Below, in pieces: positions 7,873 through 16,002 of a DNA stretch of 64,000 nucleotides. The stretch spans positions 172,047 to 236,046 of the forward strand of contig NZ_JANYMP010000004.1 of assembly GCF_025061645.1 (NCBI RefSeq). The letters are read 5' to 3'. Origin of the DNA: Umezawaea endophytica (GTDB lineage: Bacteria > Actinomycetota > Actinomycetes > Mycobacteriales > Pseudonocardiaceae). A model generated the notes under the pieces. It saw only the letters and a list, made by a program, of their open reading frames with translations, searched no databases and was not told where the DNA came from. Positions within the stretch are counted from its first letter, which is position 1; each line of letters starts with the position of its first letter. Both the position numbers and the translations under genes were made by a program.

Positions 7873-8514
7873 TCATGGGCGGGGGAGCAGTGCCGCGACC
7901 TCCGCCAGTGCGTCGAGCACGTCCGGTGCCACCGCACCCGTGGCCGCTTCGGCTTCGGCGATGGTGATCCCCTTCCCGTTGGTCTCGGATCCGTAGTTGT
8001 GCCCGCTGAACCGGATGTCGGCCAGCCCCAGCAGCGGTGTCGCGAGTGAGCGGATGTCTCCGCTGCCCTGTCTGTCCATGACAGCCTTGAACGCCCTCAC
8101 GTCGCCGCTCTTGCGAAAGCCCACCCACGCCACCGAGACGACCGCGCTGTTGCCCTCGCCATCCGCCACCGCGAGAAGCAGCCGGTCCAGCGACGTGCAG
8201 GGCGTGCGCAAGAAGAACTCCTGGACCTGACCGTGCGAAGCGCTCAGGCAGTCCGCCTCCTGCTTCGACACCCGTTTCAGCTCGCGCACGCCCATCCGCC
8301 GCCACGCCGCCTCGGAGTCGCCCTCGCGCGCGGAATTCTTGCTCTCCGCCTTGCGCACGCCGACGCTGGCGGACGACCCGGCGCCGGAGCCGACCACCCC
8401 TGTCGTTCCGGCTCCGAGCGCGCCCAGCGCCACCAGCACGACCACCACCGCCGCCAAGCCGCCGCCCGCTTTGTCCGAGCCGCCCCCAGCACCACCGATC
8501 CTGCGATTCACCAT
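7873..8514 (-). CDS. Membrane-anchored lineage-specific hypothetical protein
   Basis: 213 aa. The N-terminus is Gly-rich and basic, then one transmembrane helix (about residues 16-40, AAVVVVLVALGALGAGT), then a soluble outer domain. That domain has two cysteines, in EADCLSASHG and RTPCTSLD, and a strand AVVSVAWVGFR followed by FKAVMDRQGSGDI. The ATG giving MVNRRIGG is chosen over one 39 nt upstream. I do not recognise a named family; the architecture (anchor, linker, small alpha/beta domain) looks like surface proteins of unknown role in related actinomycetes. Confidence 0.65.
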   Translation of the reverse strand: MVNRRIGGAGGGSDKAGGGLAAVVVVLVALGALGAGTTGVVGSGAGSSASVGVRKAESKNSAREGDSEAAWRRMGVRELKRVSKQEADCLSASHGQVQEFFLRTPCTSLDRLLLAVADGEGNSAVVSVAWVGFRKSGDVRAFKAVMDRQGSGDIRSLATPLLGLADIRFSGHNYGSETNGKGITIAEAEAATGAVAPDVLDALAEVAALLPRP

Positions 8515-8577
8515 GCGTCGATGGTCGCGACGAGCACCGACAAAAATGGCCACTTCGACGGGCTCAACGCCCCGGAT

Positions 8578-9324
8578 TCACTCCTTCGAGTGGAGAAGGG
8601 CCAGGAAGTGGCGGCTGAACAGGTATGCGTCGCCCGGCCAGCGGGCGGACACGTAGTTGCGGTCCTGTACGACGAACGCGGGGCTGTCGTCGGTCGCGGT
8701 GCCGCGGCGGGAGAGTTCCAGGGGGCCGCGTTCGAAGTGCGTTGGCGAGTCCAGGGCGGCGGTGACCTCGTCCTGCACGTACGCCGGGTAGGTCCGGTAG
8801 TACCGGCCGTGGCGCCACGCGGTCAGGTAGTACGCGATGCGTTCCAGGTACTTCGGCAGGCACGTGGTGCGCCGGTCGGCGATCACCGATCGACCGGTCT
8901 CCGGGTCGACGGTGCGGGCCAGCACGAGGACGCCGTGGCAGATGGCGCCGACGGGGCGGCCCAGGCGCCAGAACGCGAGGACGTGGGCGCGCAGGACGGC
9001 GCTGCCCAGGTACTGGCGCATGCCGGGCGCGTGGCCGCCGGGGAGCAGCAGGCCGTCGTACGCCGAGGGCTCCAGGTCGGCCCACGTCATCGGGTTCAGG
9101 TAGGCCTCGTCGGCGAGCATCTCCTGGTAGAACCGCCGCGGCTCCGGTTCGGCGCCCAACTGTCCGAAGAGGACTCCCGTGAGCAGCAGCGGGTCGGCGG
9201 CCGGGGTGGTGCCGTGCTCGGTGGCGAACACGACCTGGTGGCCCGCGTCGCGCAGCGACCGCCACGGCACGGCCACCTCGGTCACGTCGAAGTCGCGGTC
9301 GGGCAGGGGTACGAGGACGCGCAT
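8578..9324 (-). CDS. DJ-1/PfpI family protein (type 1 GATase-like)
   Basis: 248 aa. Flavodoxin-like fold with the nucleophile elbow AICHGVLVLA, whose Cys sits just after the glycine-rich strand PVGAICHG. The second acidic/His site is suggested by LLLPGGHAPGMRQ. It is longer than a minimal DJ-1 because of an inserted region around YYLTAWRHGRYYRTYP. Members act as glyoxalase/deglycase-like enzymes, hydratases or chaperones; no specific role can be assigned. It stands 52 nt downstream of the RibD-like gene, on the same strand, so cotranscription with the sigma operon above is possible. Confidence 0.8.
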   Translation of the reverse strand: MRVLVPLPDRDFDVTEVAVPWRSLRDAGHQVVFATEHGTTPAADPLLLTGVLFGQLGAEPEPRRFYQEMLADEAYLNPMTWADLEPSAYDGLLLPGGHAPGMRQYLGSAVLRAHVLAFWRLGRPVGAICHGVLVLARTVDPETGRSVIADRRTTCLPKYLERIAYYLTAWRHGRYYRTYPAYVQDEVTAALDSPTHFERGPLELSRRGTATDDSPAFVVQDRNYVSARWPGDAYLFSRHFLALLHSKE

Positions 9325-9376
9325 GGCCGTTGTCTACCAAACCGGGCCGGGCGTGAGCAGCCCGGCCCGGTGCCGC

Positions 9377-10081
9377 CTACGCGCGATCGACCTGCGCGGG
9401 CCCTCCGCCGCGGCCCCTGTCGTCCAGCACCAGCGGCGCACGGCCGCCCACCGAGTACCGGATGTGCGTCACCGAGGGCGTGTGGACGACCCTGGTCGGC
9501 ACGAGTTCGATCGCCTCCTTCGCGGGCAGGTCGAGGATGTCCAGCAGCCGCAGCCCGGTGCCGACTACGACCGGTGCGACGTGCAGTTCCAGCTCGTCCA
9601 GGAGTCCTGCTTGCAGCACCTGCCGAACGAGTTCGCCGCCGCCCGCGACGGCGACGTTCTTGCCGTTGGCAGCGGCGCGGGCCTGGTCGATGGCGCTGGC
9701 GATCCCGTCGGTCACGAAGGTGAAGCTGGTACCGCCCAGGCGTTGCAGCGTCGGCCGCGGCCGGTGGGTGACGACGAAGACCGGCGCGCGGAACGGCGGC
9801 TCGTCGCCCCACGGGACCTCGCCGCCCTCGGCCATGCGCCGCCCCATGACGTACGCGCCCGCCGACTCGAACATCTCCCCGATGATGTCGGAGTTGACGT
9901 CCGACTCGCCGCCCGCGAAGCCCTGGCGTTCGCGCCACGCCGCCGCGTCGATCGCCCAGCGCGTGACGCGGAAGAACGCGGCGGCCTCCGCCGACGCCAT
10001 CCAGTCACCCTCGCCGTCGTGGCGCGGTCCGGCGTAGAAGCCGTCCAGCGACACGGACATCTGCGCGGTCACCTTCGTCAT
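9377..10081 (-). CDS. Dihydrofolate-reductase/RibD-C family protein
   Basis: 234 aa. The N-terminal VTAQMSVSLDGFYAGP is the classic start of RibD C-terminal/DHFR-fold reductases. YVMGRRMAEGG and the NADPH-loop region AVAGGGELVRQVLQAGLLDELELHV follow. GAGGA ribosome-binding site before the ATG. Located 69 nt after an ECF42-type sigma gene on the same strand; proteins of this family are frequent in ECF42 regulons, which fits an operon DGPF - sigma - reductase. An 8-bp inverted repeat (CGATCCAC ... GTGGATCG, 10094-10132) fills most of the gap before it. Confidence 0.85.
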   Translation of the reverse strand: MTKVTAQMSVSLDGFYAGPRHDGEGDWMASAEAAAFFRVTRWAIDAAAWRERQGFAGGESDVNSDIIGEMFESAGAYVMGRRMAEGGEVPWGDEPPFRAPVFVVTHRPRPTLQRLGGTSFTFVTDGIASAIDQARAAANGKNVAVAGGGELVRQVLQAGLLDELELHVAPVVVGTGLRLLDILDLPAKEAIELVPTRVVHTPSVTHIRYSVGGRAPLVLDDRGRGGGPAQVDRA

Positions 10082-10150
10082 GTCACAACTCCTCGATCCA
10101 CAGCACCCGTCGGGCGCTCCCGCAGTGGATCGGAGCCGTCGCGGCGATTT

Positions 10151-11386
10151 CTACACCGGGTTCGACAGGACTTCCGCGGCCCGTGACAGCAGGAACCGGC
10201 GCTCGGGGTGGCTGCCCGCCAGCCGGGCGGCCTCCTGGAACCGGCGGGCCGCCGCGGACCGGTCCCCGGCCTGGTCGAGCAGGTGGGCCTCGACGGCGAG
10301 CAGGCGGTGGTTGCCCGCGAGGACACCCGCGCCCAGCTCGCGGACGGCCGCCAAACCCGCCTCGGGCCCGTGGACCACGCCGAGCGCGACGGCCCGGTTG
10401 AGCGACACGACCGGGTTCGGCGCCAGGCGTTCCAGCAGGTCGTACAGGGCGAGGACCTGCGGCCAGTCGGTGGCCTCGACGGAGGCCGCCTCGTCGTGCA
10501 GCGCGGCGATGGCCGCTTGCACCTGGTAGGGGCCGAGGGGGAACGTCGCCAGGCTGTGGTCGAGCATCGCCGTCGCCTCGGCGATGGCCGCGCGGTCCCA
10601 CAGCGAGCGGTCCTGCTCGGCCAGCGGGACCAGGACACCCTCCGGACCGGTGCGGGCCCGGCCGCGCGCCTCGGTGAGCAGCATCAACGCGAGCAGACCC
10701 GTCGTCTCGCCGGAGTCGGGGAGGCGGTCGCGCAGGTCGCGGGCGAGCCGGAGCGCCTGCGCGGTGAGGTCGACCCGGTGCAGGTCGGGGCCCGCGCTGG
10801 CGCTGTAGCCCTCGTTGAACCCGAGGTACAGCACGTGCAGCACGACCCGCAGCCGCGGCCCGCGCTCGGCCTCGGGCGGCAGCTCGAACCGGGCCCCCGC
10901 GTCACGGAGGCGCTGCTTCGCGCGGGAGATCCGCTGACCCATGGTCTTCTCGGGCACGAGGAACGCCGCGGCGATCTCCGGCGTCGTGAGGCCGCCGACC
11001 GCCCGCAGCACGAGCGCCATCTGCGCGGGCGCGGGCAACGCCGGGTGGCAGCACAGGAACAGCAGTTCGAGCAGGTCGTCGCGCACCGGTTCGGCGTCGG
11101 CGGGCGGCGCGACCAGCGCGTCGCGCGGCGTGGCGTCGAGGACCGCCAGTTCACGGCGTTCGCGCGCGGTGTCGGCGCGCACCTGGTCGACGTACCGCCG
11201 GGCCGCGACCGTCGTCAACCAGCCCAGCGGGTGCTCGGGGACGCCGGCGCGCGCCCACGCGTCGGCGGCGTTGATCAGCGCCTCCTGCACGGCGTCCTCG
11301 CAGCGCGTGAAGTCGCCGTACCGGCGCACGAGCGTGCCGAGCACCCGTGGCGCGAGCGTCCGCAGGAGGTCGTCGACCGCGGTCAA
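10151..11386 (-). CDS. ECF42-type RNA polymerase sigma factor with C-terminal TPR-like extension
   Basis: 411 aa. Region 2 (CEDAVQEALINAADAW, then GWLTTVAARRYVDQVR) and region 4 (LTTPEIAAAFLVPEKTMGQRISRAKQR) lie in the first 185 residues. A long helical extension (DUF6596/TPR type) with GPYQVQAAIAALHDEA follows. This domain set plus an adjacent DGPF protein defines group ECF42, which lacks an anti-sigma factor and needs the extension for activity. I place the start at TTG: TTGA overlaps the stop of the upstream gene, and the alignment with the paralogue at 15988-17202 begins there. A GTG 24 nt upstream is the alternative. Confidence 0.9.
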   Translation of the reverse strand: MTAVDDLLRTLAPRVLGTLVRRYGDFTRCEDAVQEALINAADAWARAGVPEHPLGWLTTVAARRYVDQVRADTARERRELAVLDATPRDALVAPPADAEPVRDDLLELLFLCCHPALPAPAQMALVLRAVGGLTTPEIAAAFLVPEKTMGQRISRAKQRLRDAGARFELPPEAERGPRLRVVLHVLYLGFNEGYSASAGPDLHRVDLTAQALRLARDLRDRLPDSGETTGLLALMLLTEARGRARTGPEGVLVPLAEQDRSLWDRAAIAEATAMLDHSLATFPLGPYQVQAAIAALHDEAASVEATDWPQVLALYDLLERLAPNPVVSLNRAVALGVVHGPEAGLAAVRELGAGVLAGNHRLLAVEAHLLDQAGDRSAAARRFQEAARLAGSHPERRFLLSRAAEVLSNPV

Positions 11387-11745
11387 CGGTCGTGCTCCAT
11401 CAGCGGCCACACCTCCAGGCCGCCGCCGACCCCGTGCTTGAAGCGGATCCCCGGATACGCCTTCGCGATCTCCAGCGCCCGTTCCTCGTCCTCGACGTCC
11501 ACCACGAACATCGAGCCGACGTACTCCTTCGCCTCCAGGTACGGGCCGTCGGTGACGATCGGCGCGTCCGGTCCCATCCGGACCGAGCGCGGGCGCTCCA
11601 CCAGGCCCTCCGCCGTGATCAGCTCACCCGACTCGCGCAGCTCCTGGTTGAACGCGTCGACGCGGTCGATCAACGCCGTCAGCTCGGCGGGCGGCAGGCT
11701 GTTCCACACGGTCTCGTTGCCGTAGATCAACATCAGGTACTTCAT
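11383..11745 (-). CDS. YCII-related DGPF-type protein
   Basis: 120 aa ferredoxin-like fold protein. MKYLMLIYGNE and TDGPYLEAKEYVG are diagnostic; the DGPF motif reads DGPY here. The stop TGA overlaps the TTG start of the ECF42 sigma gene, so translation is coupled. The DGPF protein is the constant genetic partner of ECF42 sigma factors and often also a target; its biochemical role is unknown. Upstream I do not see the ECF42-like promoter found for the second copy, so this copy may be expressed from a vegetative promoter. Confidence 0.88.
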   Translation of the reverse strand: MKYLMLIYGNETVWNSLPPAELTALIDRVDAFNQELRESGELITAEGLVERPRSVRMGPDAPIVTDGPYLEAKEYVGSMFVVDVEDEERALEIAKAYPGIRFKHGVGGGLEVWPLMEHDR

Positions 11746-11771
11746 GGCAGGCCATTGTGCCCGCAACGCCC

Positions 11772-12443
11772 CTAGAGCGGCGTTCGGGCGATGATGAACG
11801 CGCGGTGGCGCACCAGTTCGAACCCCATGTGCTCGTACAGCCGGATGGCGGGCGCGTTGTCGGCCTTGGCGTGCATGAACGGGTGCTCGCCGCGTTCGAC
11901 GATCCCGTGCGCGACCGCTCTGACCAGGCGTGAGGCCAGACCGCGGCCGCGGTGGGCCGGGTCGGTGCAGACGGCGCTGATCTCCGTCCAGCCGGGCGGG
12001 TGCAGGCGTTCGCCCGCCATCGCGACCAGCGCCCCGTCCTCGAAGAACCCGAGGTAGGTGCCCATCTCGATCGTGCGCGGGCGGAACGGGCCGGGTTCGG
12101 TGCGGGCGACCAGGTCCAGCATCGCGGGCACGTCGGCGGGACCGAGCGGGCGCGCGGCGGGGTCCGGCGCGGTGTCGAGGGAGACCGCCACGAGCTGCAC
12201 GCCCGTGGCGTTCCACTGGACCTCCCAGCCGGGCGGCGGGTCCTCGGAGACCGAGAGCGTCTGGCCCGGCCCGACGAGGTCGGCCAGGTCGGCCCACGCC
12301 TCGGCGTCGCGTTCGCCCTGCACGGCCGTGAACCCGGCCACGTCGGTCTGGTAGCGGAACGCCCTGCCCTTGGACTCCGCGAGGTGGGCGTGCGCGCCGG
12401 TGAGGGAGTCCAGCACCGGGTCGGCGGGAGGCAGCGGCGTCAC
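11772..12443 (-). CDS. GNAT family N-acetyltransferase
   Basis: 223 aa. The acetyl-CoA loop is AHRGRGLASRLV (about residues 161-172), followed by NAPAIRLYEHMGFE, the usual GNAT end strand. About 100 N-terminal residues form a second, degenerate half seen in FR47-like enzymes. The GTG start overlaps the stop of the flavin monooxygenase gene (GTGA), so it is the third gene of a coupled operon. It could acetylate the product or an amine substrate of the monooxygenases; this is inference. Confidence 0.85.
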   Translation of the reverse strand: MTPLPPADPVLDSLTGAHAHLAESKGRAFRYQTDVAGFTAVQGERDAEAWADLADLVGPGQTLSVSEDPPPGWEVQWNATGVQLVAVSLDTAPDPAARPLGPADVPAMLDLVARTEPGPFRPRTIEMGTYLGFFEDGALVAMAGERLHPPGWTEISAVCTDPAHRGRGLASRLVRAVAHGIVERGEHPFMHAKADNAPAIRLYEHMGFELVRHRAFIIARTPL

Positions 12444-13780
12444 GGGCGCAGCCCGAGGTGCGAACGCAGGGTGGTGCCCTCGTACTCGGTGCGGAACACC
12501 CCGCGTTCCTGGAGCAGCGGCACGACCTTGTCGGCGAACTCGTCCAACCCGCCGGGGGTGATGTGCGGCACCAGGATCACGCCGTCGCTGGCGTCCTCCT
12601 GCACCGCCCGGTTGATCGTCTCGGCGACGGTACCCGGCGAGCCGATGAAGGTCTGCTTGCCGGACACGTGGATGGCGAGGTCCCGAATGGACAGTGACTT
12701 CGCCTCGGCGAGTTCCCGCCACTGCTTGGCGACGGCGAGGGGGTCGCGGTGCTGCCGCACGCTGGCCCGGCCCTTCACGACGGTGTTCTCGCCCGCGACC
12801 GGGTCGACCTCGGGCAGCGGGCCGTCCGGGTCGTAGCCGGTGAGGTCGCGGTTCCACACCTCCTCCAGCAGCCGGATCGCGGTCGGACCGCTGGTCTGCT
12901 GGCGCCGCACCTCGGCCGCGACGTCCTGCGCCTCGGCGTCGGTGTCGCCCAGCACGAACGTCGCCGCGGGCAGCACCAGCAGGTCCTCGTGGTTCCGGCC
13001 GTACTTGGCCAGCCTGCCCTTCACGTCGGCGTAGAACGCCTGGCCCGCGGTGAACTCGCCGTGCCTGCTGAAGATGGCGTCCGCGGTGGCGGCGGCGAAC
13101 TCGCGCCCACCGTCGGAGTCACCGGCCTGGAAGATCACCGGACGGCCCTGCGGGCTGGTGGGGACGTTGAAGCGGCCCTCGATGTCGAAGTGGTCGTCGC
13201 GGTGGGCGAACGCCCCGGCGGCGGGATCGCTGACGAACCGGCCGCTCTCCTTGTCCGCGAGCACCTCCACGCCGTTCCACGAGTCGAACAGCTCCCACGC
13301 CGTGCGCATGAACCTCTCGGCCCGCTCGTAGCGCTGCTCGGCGGGCAGGAACCCGCCGCGGCGGAAGTTCTCGCCGGTGAACGCGTCCCACGACGTCACC
13401 ACGTTCCACGCCGCCCGCCCGTCGGACAGGTGGTCGAGCGAGGCGAACTGCCGGGCCACCTCGTACGGCTCGTTGAACGTGGAGTTGATCGTCCCCGCCA
13501 GCCCGAGCCGGTCCGTGACGGCGGCGAGCGCGGCCAGCACGGTGAACGTGTCGGGCCGCCCGACCACGTCCAGGTCGTGGATCTGCCCGGCGTACTCCCG
13601 CAGCCGCAGTCCCTCGGCCAGGAACAGGAAGTCGAACTTGGCGCGTTCGGCGGTCTTCGCGAGGTGCTCGAACGAGCTGAAGTCGATGTGGCTGCCCGAC
13701 CGCGGATCGCTCCACACCGTCGTGTTGTTCACGCCGGGGAAGTGCACGGCCAGGTGGACCTGCTTGCGCGGCTTGGTCAT
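12440..13780 (-). CDS. LLM class FMN-dependent monooxygenase, NtaA/SnaA/DszA family
   Basis: 446 aa bacterial luciferase-like monooxygenase using FMNH2 from a separate reductase. Landmarks are HLAVHFPGVNNTTVW at the N-terminus, SLDHLSDGRAAWNVVTSW (flavin-site strand) and PVIFQAGDSDGGREFAA. Length and motifs match the NtaA/DszA branch, which attacks C-N or C-S bonds in aminopolycarboxylates, sulfones and sulfonates. Ribosome-binding site GAGGA lies in the end of the preceding gene, 7 nt away. No flavin reductase is in the window. Confidence 0.9.
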   Translation of the reverse strand: MTKPRKQVHLAVHFPGVNNTTVWSDPRSGSHIDFSSFEHLAKTAERAKFDFLFLAEGLRLREYAGQIHDLDVVGRPDTFTVLAALAAVTDRLGLAGTINSTFNEPYEVARQFASLDHLSDGRAAWNVVTSWDAFTGENFRRGGFLPAEQRYERAERFMRTAWELFDSWNGVEVLADKESGRFVSDPAAGAFAHRDDHFDIEGRFNVPTSPQGRPVIFQAGDSDGGREFAAATADAIFSRHGEFTAGQAFYADVKGRLAKYGRNHEDLLVLPAATFVLGDTDAEAQDVAAEVRRQQTSGPTAIRLLEEVWNRDLTGYDPDGPLPEVDPVAGENTVVKGRASVRQHRDPLAVAKQWRELAEAKSLSIRDLAIHVSGKQTFIGSPGTVAETINRAVQEDASDGVILVPHITPGGLDEFADKVVPLLQERGVFRTEYEGTTLRSHLGLRP

Positions 13781-13787
13781 CTCGTCC

Positions 13788-14948
13788 TCACGCGGGGGCG
13801 TAGCGGTTGGCGGGGCGGGGCAGGCCGAGCAGCCCGCGCAGGGTGTCGGCCTCGTACTCCGTGCGGAACGCGCCGCGGCGCTGGAGTTCGGGCACCAGCG
13901 CCCTGGTGATCGCCTCCAGGTCGTGCGGCACGGCGCCGGGCCGGAGCCGGAACCCGCTCAGGCCCGCCTCGCGCCACCCGAGCAGCAGGTCCGCGAGTTC
14001 CCCGGCGGTACCGGTGAACACCAGCGCGTCGGAGGTGAACTCCAGGCCCGCCAACGAGTCCAGCCGTTCCTTGCGGGACGCCGCCGCGCCCGGCACGTCG
14101 TCGAGGAACACCACCAGTTCGCCGAACACGTGCGGCACACCGGCGACCTCGCTGAGGATGCGGTGCACGTCGTTGGTCTCGAACGGGGTCACGTGCACGA
14201 CGTCGGCCGAACGGGCCGCCAACCGGTAGGCGGCGGTGATGTGGGCCAGCACGCTGACGACCGGCTGCCCCTGCGGTGGCCGCTGGGTGATCGACGGCCC
14301 GCGCACGGAGAACCAGCGGCCCTCGAAGTCGATCCGGTGCAGCTTCTCCCGGTCCACGAACCGCCCGGTGTCGGCGTCGCGGATCTCGGCGTCGTCCTCC
14401 CAGCTATCCCACAGCCGCCGGACGACCTCGACGTAGTCGGCGGCCTCCTCGAACAGGTCGAGCAGTCGAGGGTCGGCCGGGTCGATCCGCTCCAGCACGG
14501 GCACGTCGCGCCTGCCGAAGTGCCTGGCGTCACCGGCCTTCGCCGACACGACCGGTCGGAAACCGGCTCGGCCGAGGCTGGCGTGGTCGACCGTCGCGAT
14601 GGCCTTGGACAGGTGGAACGGCTCGGTGTGCGTCACGACCGCCGAGGGCACGAGTCCGATGCGGCTCGTCCTGGGCGCCACGCGGGCGGCGATCAGCACC
14701 GCGTCCAGCCGTCCGCGCACCTGGTCGACCCGGTCGTCGTGCCCGTCGAGCAGCGTCGACTGCGGGGCGAGCGAGTCCTCGATCGTCACGAAGTCGAGCA
14801 GACCCCGCTCGGCCTCCTGGACCAGCTCCGTCCAGTACCGCCCGGAGAACAGCTCCCGAGGCCGCGCGTCGGCCTCGCGCCACGCGGCCGGGTGCCAGCC
14901 GGCACCGTCGAGCGCGACCGCGAGGTGCAGTGGTGACCTGCCTGGCAT
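13788..14948 (-). CDS. LLM class FMN-dependent monooxygenase (second)
   Basis: 386 aa. Begins SPLHLAVALDGAGWHPAAW and carries the TIM-barrel segments DFVTIEDSLAP, RIGLVPSAVVTHTEPFHLSKAIATVDH and a C-terminal LRPGAVPHDLEAI. Strong AGAAGAGG ribosome-binding site before the ATG. First gene of the LLM-LLM-GNAT operon. Tandem, dissimilar LLM monooxygenases usually indicate catabolism of an organosulfur or amine compound under starvation. No ABC importer or regulator of that type is adjacent, which is unusual for such operons. Confidence 0.88.
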   Translation of the reverse strand: MPGRSPLHLAVALDGAGWHPAAWREADARPRELFSGRYWTELVQEAERGLLDFVTIEDSLAPQSTLLDGHDDRVDQVRGRLDAVLIAARVAPRTSRIGLVPSAVVTHTEPFHLSKAIATVDHASLGRAGFRPVVSAKAGDARHFGRRDVPVLERIDPADPRLLDLFEEAADYVEVVRRLWDSWEDDAEIRDADTGRFVDREKLHRIDFEGRWFSVRGPSITQRPPQGQPVVSVLAHITAAYRLAARSADVVHVTPFETNDVHRILSEVAGVPHVFGELVVFLDDVPGAAASRKERLDSLAGLEFTSDALVFTGTAGELADLLLGWREAGLSGFRLRPGAVPHDLEAITRALVPELQRRGAFRTEYEADTLRGLLGLPRPANRYAPA

Positions 14949-15059
14949 GCCGACCCTCTTCTCACCCGTTCACCCTGTCCTCACCAGGGTTACAGCGAGA
15001 AGGGGTGTCGCGCCCGAGCGTCCGGGATGCGGGACGGTGAGCAGGAAGACCTGGCCGGG

Positions 15060-15467
15060 TCAGGACTTTCGTGCTAGCGCCCGCGCCATGACCTGCGAGC
15101 CGCGCTCGACGCGCAGCCGGACCTCGGGCGCCAGCTCGTCCGGCAGCACGTCCGTGGTCCACACGACCAGGCTCGTGCCCGGCCCGTCGTCGAACACCTG
15201 GAACGACGCGTGGTGGTGCTCCAGCTCCGGCCGGGACCCCTCGACCACGGCGTACGCGAGCCGCCGCGCGTCGTCGTCCACGGTGACGACCAGCTCGTGC
15301 ACGACCCAGCCGTCGGCCATCGTCAGGTACCGGTGCGAGCCGTCGATCCTGGTCGCGGTCACGTAGCCGGGGATGAGCCGCTCGTGGACGGCGCCGACGT
15401 CGCGCAGACCCGCCCACACCTGCTTGGGGTGGGCGTCGACCGTGAACGACTGGCGGATCGTGGCGAT
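15060..15467 (-). CDS. SRPBCC family (START-like) protein with non-canonical ATC start
   Basis: About 135 aa. The START/Bet v1 fold pattern is clear: IRQSFTVDAHPKQVWAGLRD at the N-terminus, GYVTATRIDG, and the C-terminal helix VERGSQVMARAL. The frame has an in-frame TAA, then no ATG, GTG or TTG until a GTG inside the conserved first helix (at 15419). That start would remove the first beta strand. The only position that fits homologues is an ATC codon (MATIRQS), preceded at exactly 6 nt by TAAGCT, a leaderless promoter pattern. Either ATC is used, or a base was mis-called, or the protein is shortened. Confidence 0.65.
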   Translation of the reverse strand: MATIRQSFTVDAHPKQVWAGLRDVGAVHERLIPGYVTATRIDGSHRYLTMADGWVVHELVVTVDDDARRLAYAVVEGSRPELEHHHASFQVFDDGPGTSLVVWTTDVLPDELAPEVRLRVERGSQVMARALARKS

Positions 15468-15549
15468 GCGGCCAGCTTAGGACCGGCCGCGTGGACCGAG
15501 TCCGCCGGGCAGCGGCTCGCGTCGTCGGCGATCGGGCGGACGACGCGGC

Positions 15550-15555
15550 TAGGCT
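15550..15555 (+). promoter_or_regulatory. -10 box of leaderless MarR gene
   Basis: TAGGCT followed by 6 nt and the ATG of the MarR gene, so the mRNA probably starts at the A of the start codon. Divergent from the SRPBCC gene, whose own TAAGCT box lies about 70 bp away. Confidence 0.55.
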
Positions 15556-15561
15556 CGCGGG

Positions 15562-16002
15562 ATGAGGGCCGACGACAGGGCGCCCGCCCGCTTGCGGACG
15601 ATGCCGAGCTGGCTGGTGGCGCAGGTCGCGGCGGTGGGTGAGCGGCTGGTGGGCGAACGCCTGGCCGCCGTCGGCGCGCGGCGCTACCACTACCGGGTGC
15701 TGGCGGCGCTGGCCGAGTTCGGGCCCGCGAGCCAGGCCGGGGTGGCGCGGAGCAGCGGCGTGCACGGCAGCGACGTCGTGGCGGTGGTGAACGAGCTGGT
15801 CGAGCAGGGGTTCGCGTCCCGCGTGACGGACCCAGACGACCGGCGGCGCCACGTCGTCGCCGTGACCGACGACGGCGTGGCGAAGCTGGAGGAACTGGAC
15901 GCGGTGCTCGCCGAGGCGCAGGACGAGCTGCTCGACCGGCTCTCGGCCCAGGACCGGGCGGAGCTGGTCCGGCTGCTCGGCCGGGTGCTACTCGGGTCGT
16001 GA
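15562..16002 (+). CDS. MarR family transcriptional regulator
   Basis: 146 aa. Winged helix with recognition region ASQAGVARSSGVHGSDVVAVVNELVEQG and wing RVTDPDDRRRHVVAVTDDG. Divergent from the SRPBCC gene, the likeliest target. Its 3' end overlaps the convergent sigma gene by 15 nt. Confidence 0.92.
   Translation: MRADDRAPARLRTMPSWLVAQVAAVGERLVGERLAAVGARRYHYRVLAALAEFGPASQAGVARSSGVHGSDVVAVVNELVEQGFASRVTDPDDRRRHVVAVTDDGVAKLEELDAVLAEAQDELLDRLSAQDRAELVRLLGRVLLGS

Noticed and set aside
10094..10132. 8-bp inverted repeat before the RibD-like gene
   Set aside because: Loop of 23 nt and location inside a probable operon make both terminator and operator roles weak; mentioned only in the gene entry.
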